Assembly (NCBI GenBank): GCA_905221605.1
Contig: CAJNDS010002481.1
Coordinates: 334,463 to 398,462 of the forward strand
DNA length: 64,000 nt
Direction: 5' to 3'
Source of the DNA: Symbiodinium natans
Taxonomy: Eukaryota > Sar > Dinophyceae > Suessiales > Symbiodiniaceae
Made by a program: the position numbers and the translations under genes. The notes beneath the pieces were generated by a model that was given only the letters and a program-made list of their open reading frames with translations, was not told where the DNA came from and did not search any database. Below, one piece after another: positions 33,066 through 44,700 of the stretch; within the stretch, counting starts at the first letter, position 1; the number at the start of each line of letters is the position of its first letter.

Positions 33066-33609
33066 TGGGCAGAAAACGCGCGCATCCAAGTTCTAGTTCC
33101 GACAAACCCCAGACTATGTTTACATCATCAAGATCTAGTCTAGCCAACTTCCAGGAGCTTCACGCCTGCACACGGGTCTCGTCGCTGCAGGCTGTGCCTT
33201 CGCCAAGCGAGTGCGTGTTCAGATTCGCTGCCAGCGCCGCAAGCATCCCACGGTCTGTGCTTTCATATCTTTCACCGCCCACAGAAACTGCATACCCTTT
33301 GCGTCAACTCCGTAACCCACCTTCAAAAGAGGACCCCCTTCTGCTGAGCGCTCGGGAAAATGCAGGAAAGGGGCCATCGAGAGCCTGGACTTTGATTGTT
33401 TTGCACAACATGCTGGGAGTCAAAGTTGCGGGGGTAAGGGCAAACAATTCAAGCTCGCTCGATGTCAGTGGCAGGCATCCAGCTCTTGGCTCAAAGTTTT
33501 CAAATCCCAGCAGACTTTGGAGCCCACGGGCCACAGAAAGAAAAGAACAAAGAAAGAAGCAAGCATGTGCCCCCAAACAGCGTGGGCACCCGAAGCCCTC
33601 ATTGAGCTG

Positions 33610-34715
33610 AGCCCAGGTGCACGAAAGCACGCTGCTGTCTCCCATCGCGAAGCCCTTGCGGCAGTTGGCGCAACCCCGGCCCTCGTAGCCTGAGGGTGTC
33701 GGCTCTGTGGGCTCTTCACAGCTCAAGCAAGCCTGTGGCTAAGCTTATGGCACTCCAACACGAAGCCGTTGTTCAGCAACCCTTGTGTGATTTTACAGTG
33801 AAGAACTCCATCATGGACGCATCTGCTGGTGAAGAAACCCTCAACCTTGGAGACCCTCGATTTCCTCGGTTGAAGCTCCGGCACCGGCTTCGCACATGGC
33901 AGTTCCTTGAGGAAGTTGGCCCCCGGGACAGGCAGCCTTGCAACTGGAGTCGTGTTTGCTTTTCAACCGATTTTCGAGAAGGCTTTGGGGCTTGCGGGGC
34001 TCGGGGTTTGCAGCTCAGGGTGCAAGTTCAGGGGGTTCAGGGTGCAGCAGTAGCGTTGAGGGAATGTCAAAAACCATGGGTGCCATCGGCATTCATGGGG
34101 TTAAGGGTCGAAGGGTTTTTGAGCCCTCATTTGTGTATGCGCGAACCAGCCCGATCACTCGAGATTCCAGCCTCGCTCGGGCAGTGGAGGGTGTGGCTCA
34201 CGTTCGTCTGCTCCACCATCAGCCCTGGCCTGAGCTGGAGAGCACACGGACATAAGAGCACCAGAGACACAGGTTCACAGCTTGAGAACACACCAGCTTG
34301 AGATTTAGCAAGGTTGAAGTCTTCCGGATGCACATGCAATAAAAGTGATCAACCTCTACAAGTCGGACCTTTCGGAAACACCTCACCAGCAACCCTAAGC
34401 TCTAAACCCAAAAGGCATGTCCCCACATCGCCGAACACCTCAACTCATCAACAGCTGTAGAGCCAACAACCGCGGCGTCGCACAAATGCCTGTATCAATG
34501 ACCGCACTCGTTCTCGCATGCGAGCCCGAGCCCACTGCGCTCCTGCGCGCCCGCACACCTCGAGGCGCCTATCCTCTCGTGCCCAAGTACCGCCGCGCAC
34601 ACACCCACGCCCGCGCACACATGCCTGCTCTGCTTCGGCCCGAGCACTCCAGCTTGAGGCGGCCTGCCAGGCACTCGCGTGCTCCATCTGGGCAAGCGCT
34701 GCATGACCTGGTGTA
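33610..34715 (-). CDS. Receptor-like gene copy A, cysteine-rich exons
   Basis: Downward: ~34,712 SCSACPDGARECLAGRLKLE with CSGR (CxxCPxGxxC, as in GCC2/GCC3 or TNFR-like repeats), ~34,255 QLRPGLMVEQTNVSHTLHCP (tentative), ~33,948 CKAACPGGQLPQGTAMCEAG, ~33,735 GYEGRGCANCRKGFAMGDSS with VLSCTW. Cys spacing and GYEGRGCANC indicate an EGF-like or ephrin-receptor-type juxtamembrane region. It precedes the first membrane exon at 33.06 kb. In copy B the last exon is nearly identical (GYEGRGCANCRKGYAMGDSS). Confidence 0.6.
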
Positions 34716-36039
34716 GGGGTGGTGGAGGCCAGCGAGGTGTAGGGTGCTAAAGCGCGAAGGCTTCACTCCCCCAAAGCATCGGCCTGTTGCTCCCGTTGAA
34801 GATCTGCGTGGTTCCCGGCTCGCACGCCTGGCGTTCACTTGTCTTGGGTGTGTTTATGGGGATTAGGGGCCGGTTACTGAGCTCAAAGGCCGCATGTTGG
34901 GATTTGGAGTTGCGGAAGTTCCTTGGGGATTAACGGTGGTGGGCCGAAGGTCTTACAGTAGGGCTTCGCATGGCTGGTGGAGAAGGTGCAGGACGTTAAA
35001 ATCAAGATTGCTGAGCTCAACTTTGCAAACCAGGTATACACACTGGCCAAATTGACTGTGTTCTGGTTCGTGCTAGCCGTGCGTCTGAGCCTAGACACGA
35101 CTTGAGCTTGCAAACCCCATCTAATTCAGGATAAGACCGAAAGCCTACCACACCTCCGCGACAGTTTGGAACAAATCCTGACCGTACAACAGAACATATA
35201 TTCCGCAGAGTCTTTTTGTCGGTGAATCGCTGTTCCTATCCGTACTGCAAGTGATCTGAACTGAAATTCAGGAGTCTTTGCTGCTTCCATCTCGCCACCG
35301 CACCGCACGGATTTCAAAAAAGGCCGGCAGTGCCAGACAGCCGAAGTCGTGCAGAGCTTCGTGATCCACCACACCCATCCCGACTGGGCAGCGGAATCCA
35401 GTGGCTCGGGTTGTGTTCGCGTAGAACACACCTGGGTGATGTTGAGCGGGGGTATTGAAACCCGTGCTCAACATGCTTGGGAGCTAAAGCCACAACGCCT
35501 AGGGTCCAACTGCTGAACAGTCACATGTGGTGGTGTTTGTGCAGTCCATCACGCCTGCCTTACGTCAGCTGATGCAGGGAAGGTCAACTAGTTCTCGAAC
35601 CCAGCCCTGAAACAAAAAGGCTAGAGAACCTGCAGTTTGAGATTGTGGTGCACCTCGTGCCAGCGAGGGGCCAGAACGAGGGACTGCGCCGAGATGTATG
35701 TGCCAAATGTTGAGCTTGTGCGGAGCTCAGCGGAGTCTATTGTCAAGGCACCTGCCAGACAGGGCCTATATTGAAACCCCCCTCTCGACCTAGGGCAACT
35801 TATGTCACAGCCTCAGGCCTGAACCGTGCTTGCAGATCACATGCAGCTTGATAGACTTCAAAGGTTGGGGGCTTTTGCAGCTTCAACCCCCCCCCCCCGC
35901 CCCACGTCAAGTGAATGCCGTGCCTGCGACGATGATATCCTTGACATTGCTTGCCCCGCTTTCCAGCAGCGAGAGCTCCTGGACTTGCTCTCAAGGCTTC
36001 TGAGGCGCACGGGGTGCTTCGGATTGGAGCAGTTTCAAG

Positions 36040-36180
36040 CCATCTGCCCGGCAGCTCGGTCGACAGCTGAAACACCCCGAGTCCTTGACATGCACATCGG
36101 CATCGTTCACACCCGCCGTGAATGCCGCAGCAAAAGCTCCAGCTGTACAGCGCTTGAAGAGCAGATCGCGGAAGCGTCCT
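36040..36180 (-). CDS. Possible short exon, unassigned
   Basis: The minus frame reads RFRDLLFKRCTAGAFAAAFT, then AGVNDADVHVKDSGCFSCRP. Composition is protein-like and the block sits between the cysteine-rich exons and the methyltransferase-like fragment. No family recognised. Confidence 0.3.
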
Positions 36181-36507
36181 GGACATTTAGGCTTCGATGG
36201 GTTGCGAGAAACTCAGGAGTCAAGAATGAGACGGGGTTCTTACAATGACCCCCAATGCATGCACACTGAAAGTCCTGTCCCCGCTTTCGAAGATATCCCG
36301 CCGCCGAAGTTCCAGGCGTTGCATTCCTCTCACTTTGCTGCAGCTGCTTTCGCTATTGGAATTCTTAAAAATGACTGAGGCTGACACCCACCAGAGTGAA
36401 GTTGTGAGCTCAGTTTTCCGACGCTTCACATGAGCTCATTGCTGATACTACACTGTCCAAAGACCCACTTCTCAGGCTCAGATGGACATCGCCTTCACCA
36501 CCCTCCC

Positions 36508-37060
36508 CTAACCAGTTACAGGAACTGCACTCAAAAGGGAAGCAGCAATGGCTTGGCACAGAGCTGCAGGGTAGGGTTGGGCTCGCAGAGTCATGAACTT
36601 GCCGTTGGCGTCCGTGCCGATCAGCAGGATGTGCTTGCGACCAGAAGCTGAGCAGCGGCCTTGTCGTGCGGCGCACGTGCCCGCTAGTGGCTGCAGCCAA
36701 GCAGACGGCCCGGACAACAGCCCTGTGGGTCTTTTCCAGGGCTGGCGGTACTGACAGTAGTGCACTTCAAAGAGGTGTCCTCGTTGCTGAAGGTCACGAA
36801 CGGGCTCCGTCAGCCAAGCTCTGGAGGAGTACGGATTCTCCAGAACCCAACATATACTGTGGGCCTGACAGTATTTGATGAAGTGGCACGTGATATGCAG
36901 AAGCAAGTTGCCTTGCTGCACTTTGTTTGCATCGACTTTGCTGAGATGAGGCAGGCCCCAGAGGTGCAATGCATCATCACGTAAAGGCGGTGGCCCGAGG
37001 TTGTCGTACTTCTGGCCCTTGACCAGAAGTGATTTCCTTGCCACCTGCTTCTGACTGTTG
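36508..37060 (-). CDS. DNA-methylase-like domain fragment of a dinoflagellate repeat family
   Basis: The frame reads NLGPPPLRDDALHLWGLPHL, then SKVDANKVQQGN, then WVLENPYSSRAWLTEPVRDL, YCQYRQPWKRPTGLLSG, RCSASGRKHILLIGTDANGK and AQPYPAALCQAIAASL. The order GPPPLR...N...WxLENPxxSRxW...QYxxPWKxPTxL...RCSxSGxxHxxL...AxPYPxxLC is one I associate with a high-copy dinoflagellate family related in fold to SAM-dependent methyltransferases and often next to retroelement proteins. The upstream SAM-binding half is not seen, so it is probably truncated. It lies within what would be an intron of the receptor gene. Confidence 0.7.
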
Positions 37061-37564
37061 GAAGGTGACCCGGAACACCAACGCCAGATTAGTGCCAACG
37101 AGCGGGAATCCAAACACCAAGATGACCCAGAAAGACCAGGAATCCCTGGGCTGATGTTCCACTCCTCCGGTCCAAGCACACTGACCATGGCAGATGTTTG
37201 GCTCAGTTCGTTGGGGCCTTGACACTGTGAACCGCCAGCCAATTGCAGCACCGCTTAGACCCAACGCCACATGGGAAGCATCCATGCTACTCTGTTTGCC
37301 CAGAAACACTTGACGGCAAACCGAGTCCTGAATTGGAGGACCGAGCCACACCAAAGTCGCTCATCCCCATAGGGGCCCAGAAACACTTGAGAGGAATGTA
37401 CAGCGGGCGCACGCCTGAATGTCATTACTGTGCACGCACTTTACACGCCTCTGGCAAACTTCAGCACGCAGGCGTCCCAGCGCGACAGCCCCGCCAATTT
37501 CTACCCTTAGCATCGAAGATATTCGCAGATTCTACAAATCGAAATTGCCCAAAACTGTGCGCGC

Positions 37565-37640
37565 CGGGCCTCAAAAGACAGATTGCCATTGTGGTGCACG
37601 TTGCCGCCATCTCCGACATAGATGCCTCCACCTGCGGACG
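37565..37640 (-). CDS. Possible degenerate beta-helix rung exon
   Basis: After the acceptor CGTCCGCAG the frame reads GGIYVGDGGNVHHNGNLSFE. This has the GGGxYV start and N-x-SFE turn of the rungs further upstream but lacks the following Cys, so it is either the last divergent rung or decayed. Confidence 0.4.
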
Positions 37641-38717
37641 AAGCTTGCGACGGAACCCAGACGGTGATGTCTGATCTCGGCCGTGCTTGGCAGAGTCTAA
37701 TTGTGTGGGGTAGCACACCGGTATTGCCATGAAGAGGGAGTTTATGAAGGTCTGCCCTCATCCACCGCCGTGCGGTAGAAACTAAAGAGCTGGGATTTGG
37801 AATGGCACGGCATGATGCCCTTGAAAATGTCAGCAGTCTACATCTGTCTAGCCACAACATCAACTGTAACATTCCTCACTGCTGCCATGCCAAACGAGTT
37901 GCCGGAACACCTTTGATACCAGTACAACTTTTGTGGATGACATGAATGGCCTCCGACATGTGAATTCGGAATGCTGCCATGAAGATCTGGCAATGTAAGG
38001 ACAAGCAAATGTGCTCTGCACTCCCACGTTGAAAACAAGAGGGATCATTTACGATAAGTTTGGACTGGATTCTGCGATGACGCAGGCAACTTCAAGTGAT
38101 CTGATGATCCCAGCACGCAAGTAGACATTGCCCCCAAGAAAACACAAAGTGCTGAGCAGATACATTGCTTGCCCGAGACTGCGGTCCCCTGAGTTGATCC
38201 GCCGAGGCCTTGGGCCGTAGGTGTAACCGGGCCCCACGTGGTGTTCGCTACTTAATCACCTGGAGGACGTTGAGAGTTGGCAGCTGTCTCCGAGTCTCCG
38301 CCTTCGTCCGCCTCACAGCGCCCGAAGAGCATGGAGCCGTTGCTGGCGAGCTGAAAAGTGCACAGGCCGCCCCCTCAGAATCGAGCTCAAGAGGTGAGGC
38401 GTCGGAATGCTCAAAGGTTCAGGTTCTAGAAGGGAACCCGGGCCTGCTAATTACACTGCTCAGATATGCGACGAGCAGCCACGCAACGTGCTTCGACGGA
38501 CTGCGATGCAACTGGCCACGGCGCCTATCCGTTCAAAAAATAAGACGAGGAATTGGGTGAAGGATGATGAACACCACTCTGCCCAATTGTCCCCCCATGC
38601 GACATCCTCAGGCAAACCAAGGCCTGGGAGAGGTGGCTTTGCGCCCCCGCATGTTCTATCCTAGGGTAGTTACATGGTCCCTTAGTATGGGCCCATATGG
38701 TCTTGCAGCGAAGCTGC

Positions 38718-38795
38718 CGAGCTTCGCAACACAGCGCTCGAATTGCGCGGAACTGTTGCCGGCTTGAAAGTAGCTGTTCGCATAGAGGCCACCTC
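38718..38795 (-). CDS. Beta-helix rung exon, 78 nt
   Basis: Acceptor GTGCTGAG|GA, GC donor CTCG|GCAGC, phase 1-1. It encodes GGLYANSYFQAGNSSAQFER C. This is the best-conserved rung of the 3' part and differs from both array classes. Confidence 0.65.
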
Positions 38796-41700
38796 CTCAG
38801 CACAGGAAGCCCCCATAATTAAAACGGCCCAAGTCCTAATATCTCCGCACCACGAAACCATTGCAACCCAAACTTTGAAAACCTGGAAACTGCGAAAGGC
38901 GTCAGCACAGCAGCAAGCCCAGCCTCCAATTTCCTTTCGGGGGAGTCCCTGGTGCTACCCCGGGTGTTGCTGAGGGGCCGAATCCCTGCGCTGTGCAGTT
39001 GTCGAACTCTGCGGTGCTCTCCGCCGCTTGGAGAAAATTCTCGACATGCAGGCCGCCACCTTTTTTGGAGCTGGCCCCCCTTCCCAAGCCCTTGTGTTTG
39101 GGCGTGGAACCGAACTTTAGACCCGAAACCGGAAGCCTTGCCACAGAAGATCTCGACTAGCCTTCCGCAAAGCCACTCTCCAATCTTTCGACCTAAGCCT
39201 GCCAATGCGCGCCCCAAACAACCAGCGCAAACAACCCCGGACCATGATGCCCACTATGCCACTACGCATGCCCTGTGCAGGTAGACATGACGCAAGCTTC
39301 GTCTTGGCAATTGGCATTCGGCTACGCGAAGCCCTGCAAGCTCAGCGGCTTCCCTGCATTCATAGGTCAGTGGTGAGGAGCACGTTTCCCTGCTTTGTCT
39401 GCTTCAGAGGTGCCAGGCCGTGGTAATGAAGCAACCCTTCTAATCGAACAGCTTTACCAACGCTTTCCCCCGCTCCGTGCAGTCAGGCCCAAAGCTTCGT
39501 CCGGGAGTCTGGGCGCTTTGGCCTTCGCGGGGAGCATCAGCAAGCCTTCAGGGAAAACCTGACAGCGAAAACCACCAGACCTTTGCCGCCAAAGACACCA
39601 TGTCGTCCAAAGCAACCCTGGAAGGTCGCGGAGCTGTTCACGTTCATGCGGAAGGCCTTCTCGATGCGGGCGCCGCCGCCGTCGGTGCCTGGGCAGGGGG
39701 GGAAGCTAATTTTAATTGTGGACCCGAACACCCCAAGAGCACCCACAAAAGAAGAACCCAAGCCTGCAAAGCTAGCTGCGGGAAAAGAAGCTGGCGTGGC
39801 AAAAGAAGCTGATCTTCGATGATGCTTTGCTCTCGGAAAACTCAGATGCACAGACCCGGGCGCATTGCCAAGGCACCAGACGCTGTGCAGTTGTCGAAGT
39901 CCGCCTTGCTCTGCTCTAGGAGGAAGCTTTGGGCACGCAGGCCGCCACCTTCGCCAGCTTCAATGAAGGAAAACTCCACAAAACTCTGCACCACTGGAAA
40001 ATGCCTCGCGAAACTTCTGCTCGGCGCAGCCTCCCTTGTGCCCTCAGAACTCCAGAGCACGCCCTTCTGTACGAACTTTGCGACCCCAAACACCCTCAAT
40101 GCATCCCGATGCCCTTGACGATTGTCTCCCATTACCAGCACATGTTGTCTCCATCTGCTCTAGACATGCAAAGCTCCCTGCGGGCACTTCGGCATGCCTT
40201 CGAAAGGCGACTCGGAAAGCCTTCGCCAGACCTTGGCCCTTGAGCTCCGTGCCGTCAAGGCGCCATCGCGTGCAGAGCAGCCCCGGAAGCTGGCGGAGCT
40301 GCTCGCGTTTATGCGGAAGGCCTCCTCGACGTAGGCGCCGCCGCCACTGCCGCGGTGGCCTTGGCAGGGGCGCAGAAAGTTGCGGACCCGAACACCCAAG
40401 TCGACCCTCATCTGCGAGACCGCAAGGCCAGAAGGGCCGGGAAGGCTATATCCTCTTGTCTATTGGGACTCGTCAGCTGTTTCAGAACCCATGCCAAAGC
40501 ACCAACAAAAAAAAACCAAGCTTGCAAAGCTAGCTGCTGGGAAAAGAAGCTGGCGTGGCAAAAGAAACCGATCTTCGATGATGCTTTGCTCTCGGAGAAC
40601 TTAGATGCACAGCTCCGGGCGCATTGCCGAGGCACCAGACGCTGTGCAGTTGTCGAAGTCCGCCTTGCTCTGCTCTAGGAGGAAGCTTTGGGCACGCAGG
40701 CCGCCACCTGCGCCAGCTTCAAAGAAGGAAAAACGCCACAAAACTCTGCACCACTGGAAAATGCCTCGCGAAACTTCTGCTCGGCGCAGCCCTTGTGCCC
40801 TCAGAACTCCAGAGCAAGCCCCTCTGTACGAACTTTGCGTCCCCAAACACCCTCAATGCATCCCGATGCCCTTGACGATTGTCTCCCACTACCCCCGCGC
40901 AGCCACGATGGCCACGATGCATGACGCAGCCCGCAACAGGTCACAAGCTTCCGCTTTGCAACTGCATTCAGCTAGCATCCAACACTCCCGTGCGACGTTG
41001 CAACGTGGACCAGCACATGTTGTCTCCATCTGCTCTAGACATGCAAAGCTCCCTGCGGGGGCACTTCGGCATGCCTTCGAAAGGCGACTCGGAAAGCCTT
41101 CGCCAGACCTTGGCCCTTGAGCTCCGTGCCGCCAAGGCGCCACCGACTGCGGAGCAGCCCCGGAAGCTGGCGGAGCCGTTCGCGTTCAGGAGGAAGGCCT
41201 CCTCGATGTGGGCGCCGCCACCGAAGCCTGGGCAGGGGCGCAACCAGTTGCGGACCCGCGGACCTGAACATCTATATAAGTCGGTGAGACCGCAAAGGCT
41301 GGAAGGCTAGAATGATTACTAGAATGTCGTCGTGCGCTCGTCAGCCGCTTTCAGAACCCGTGAGAGAGCGACCACAAAAAAGAACCCAAGCTTGCAAAGC
41401 TAGCTGCGAGGAAAAGAAGCTGGCGTGGCAAAAGAAACCGATCTTCGATGATGCTTTGCTCTCGGAGAACTCAGATGCACAGCCCCGGGCGCATTGCCAA
41501 GGCACCAGACGCTGTGCAGTTGTCGAAGTCCGCCTTGCTCTGTTCTAGGAGGAAGCTTTGGGCACGCAGGCCGCCACCTTCGCCAGCTTCAAAGAAGGAA
41601 AACTCCACGAAACTCTGCGCCACTGGAAAATGCCTCGCGAAACTTCTGCTCGGCGCAGCCTCCCTTGCATGTGCCCTCAGAACTCCAGAGCACGCCCCTC

Positions 41701-44700
41701 TGTACGAACTTTGCGTCCCCAAACACCCTCAATGCATCCCGATGCCCTTGACGATTGTCTCCCACTACCTCCGCGCAGCCACGATGGCCACCATGCATGA
41801 CGCACCCCGCAACAGGTCACAAGCTTCCGCTTTGCAACTGCATTCAGCTAGCATCCAACACTCCCGTGCGACGTTGCAACGTGGACCAGCACATGTTGTC
41901 TCCATCTGCTCTAGACATGCAAAGCTCCCTGCGGGGGCACTTCGGCATGCCTTCGAAAGGCGACTCGGAAAGCCTTCGCCAGACCTTGGCCCTTGAGCTC
42001 CGTGCCGTCAAGGCGCCACCGCGTGCAGAGCAGCCCCGGAAGCTGGCGGAGCTGTTCGCGTTCATGCGGAAGGCCTCCTCGATGTTGGCGCCGCCACCGA
42101 AGCCTGGGCAGGGGCGCAACCAGTTGAGGACCTACGGACCCGAACATCTATATAAGTCGGTGAGACCGCAAAGGCCGGGAAGGCTAGAATGTCGTCGTGC
42201 GCTCGTCAGCCGCTTTCAGAACCCGTGAGAGAGCGTGAGAGAGCGACCACAAAAAAGAACCCAAGCTTGCAAAGCTAGCTGCTAGGAAAAGAAGCTGGCG
42301 TGGCAAAAGAAAACCGATCTTCGATGATGCTTTGCTCTCGGAGAACTCAGATGCACAGCCCCGGGCGCATTGCCAAGGCACCAGACTCACCAGACCTTGT
42401 GCAGTTGTCGAAGTCCGCCTTGCTCTGCTCTAGGAGGAAGCTTTTGGCAAACAGGCCGCCACCTTCGCCAGCTTCAAAGAAGGAAAACACCACAAAACTC
42501 CGAGCGACAGGAAGATGCCTCGCGAAACGTCTGCTCTGCGCAGCCCCCTCACGCCCTCAGAACTCAAGAGCAAGCCCCTCTGCACGAACCTTACGTCCCC
42601 AAACACCCAATGCATCCCAATACCCTGGAGGGTCTCCCATTGCCCCCACACAACCACGATGGCCACCAGGCATGACGCAACTTTCAACAGGCCACAAGCT
42701 TCCGCTCTGCAACTGCATGCATTTGCCCAACACGCCCATGCGACGTTGCAACGTGCATCAGCACATGTTGTCTCCGTCTGCTCGACACATGCAAAGGAGA
42801 AGAGGTTATCTGCGTCTTTTTTTGGGTTATCTGCGTCTTTTTTTTTCGGGTTATCTGCGTCTTTTTTTCTAGGTTATCTGCTTTTTTGTTCCTCGTTTCG
42901 TGGGACCTGCCACGATTTTGGGCGGTTCACTGGGTTATCTGCGTCTTTTTTTGGGGGCTTATCTGTGTCTTTTTCAGGTTTTGGCATCATTCAGGGTTTT
43001 GGTAATCAACATTTCTTTTTGGGGTTGAGGCTTGGTCAAATCCAACATCTCCTTTTAGGGTTTAGGGTTTGGCAACCAACATCTCCTTTGAGGTTTAGGG
43101 TTTGCCAACCAACATCTCTTTTAGGGTTTAGGGCTTGGCAACCAACATCTCCTTTTAGGGCTTAGGGCCTTTTAGGGTTTAGGGTTTGGCAACCAACATC
43201 TCCTTTTAGGGTTTAGGGTTTGGCAACCAACATCTCCATTTAGGGTTTCGGGTTTGGCAACCAACATCTCCTTTAGGGCCTTTTAGGGTTTAGGGTTTGG
43301 CAACCAACATCTCCTTTTAGGGTTTAGGGTTTGGCAACCAACATCTCCTGTTAGGGTTTAGGGTTTGGCAACCAACATCTCCGTTTAGGGTTTAGGGCCA
43401 ATTGGGGTTTAGGGTTTGGCAACCAACATCTCCTTTTAGGGCTTAGGGTTTGGCAACCAACATCTCCTTTTAGGGTTTAGGGTTTGGCAACCAACATCTC
43501 CTTTCAGGCTTTAGGGTTTGGCAACCAACATCCCCTTTTCGGGTTTAGGGTTTGGCAACCAATATCTCCTTTTAGGGTTTAGGCTTTGGCAACCAACATC
43601 TCCTTTTAGGGTTTAGAACCAACATCTCCTTTTGGGGTTTAGGGCTTTCCCACCAACATTTCCTTTTAGGGTTTAGGTTTGGCAACCAACATTTCCTTTT
43701 AGGGATTAGGGTGTGGCAACCAACATCTCCTTTTGGGGTTTAGGGTTTGGCAACCAACATCTCCTTTTGGGGTTGAGGGATTTCCCACCAACATTTCCTT
43801 TTAGGGTTTAGGGTTTGGCAACCAACATCTCCTTTTCGGGCTTAGGGCTTGGCAACCAACATCTCCTTTTAGGGTTTAGGGTTTGGCAACCAACATCTCC
43901 TTTTAGGGTTTAGGGCTTGGCAACCAACATCTCCTTTTAGGGTTTAGGGCTTGGCAACCAACATCTCCTTTTGGGGTTTAGGGTTTTCCCACCAACATTT
44001 CCTTTTAGGGCTTAGGTTTGGCAACCAACATCTCCTTTCGGGGTTTAGGGCCTTTTAGGGTTTAGGGTTTGGCAACCAACATCTCCTTTTAGGGTTTAGG
44101 GCTTGGCAACCAACAATTACTTTTAGGGTTTAGGGTGTGGCAAGGGTTTAGGGCTTGGCAACCAACATCTTCTTTTAGGGTTAAGGGTTTTCCCACTAAC
44201 ATTTCCTTTCAGGGTTTAGGGTTTGGCAACCAACATCTCCTTTTAGGGTTTAGGGTTTGGCAACCAACATCTCCTTTTAGGGTTTAGGGCTTGGCAACCA
44301 ACATCTCCTTCTGGGGTTTCGGGATTTCCCACCAACATTTCCTTTTAGGGTTTAGGGTTTTCCCAATCCTACATTTCCGTTTAGGGTTTAGGGTTCTCCG
44401 AAACCAACATCTCCTTTTGGGCTCATTACGTATAATGCAGAAGACACCCAAAGTATGGAGAAAAAAGGACACAGATAACGCAGAAAAAAAGACACAGATA
44501 ACGCAGAGAAAAAAAAAGACACAGATAACGTGGAAAACGGACAGAAAAGACGCCATTCCTTGAGACTTGACGCAAAAACAGCTAACAAAAACACAGATTG
44601 CGCAGAAAAAAAGACACAAATAACGCGAAAAAAAGACACAGATCACCCCCTTTCCCATGCAAAGCCTCCTGCGGCGGGCGCTTGGGCATGACTTCGAAAG

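Larger units (their letters stand above)
26702..35122 (-). repeat. Segmental duplication, copy A
   Basis: About 8.4 kb matches 54,509-63,776 in direct orientation. Identity is near complete over 32,595-32,890 and lower elsewhere, with many indels. It carries the cysteine-rich and membrane exons of a receptor-like gene. The start is shared at AAGTCAAGTTCGTGTC; the end is shared at TGCAAACNCCATCTAAT. Confidence 0.9.
35123..38196. other. Segment between the duplication end and a shared 29-bp motif
   Basis: Copy B passes directly from CATCTAAT to CCGCCGAGGCCTCGGGCCG. In copy A those two sequences are 3.07 kb apart (35,122 and 38,197). The interval holds the methyltransferase-like fragment and one beta-helix-like block. 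It may be an insertion in A, a deletion in B, or a chance reuse of a dispersed motif, because similarity stops again after about 29 bp. Confidence 0.5.

Noticed and set aside
39537-42228. Plus-strand frames such as the 171- and 182-codon ORFs in the tandem array
   Set aside because: Repeated only because the unit is repeated; the minus strand holds conserved rung exons with proper splice sites, and the plus frames cross intron and exon without constraint.
42797-43165. Plus-strand frame with FF/LGY and LGFRVWQPTS repeats
   Set aside because: Translation of the subterminal and satellite repeats of the mobile element.
42797-44655. Reading the satellite region as a true chromosome end or subtelomere
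   Set aside because: Gene sequence continues on both sides, with a target duplication and a paralogous empty site.
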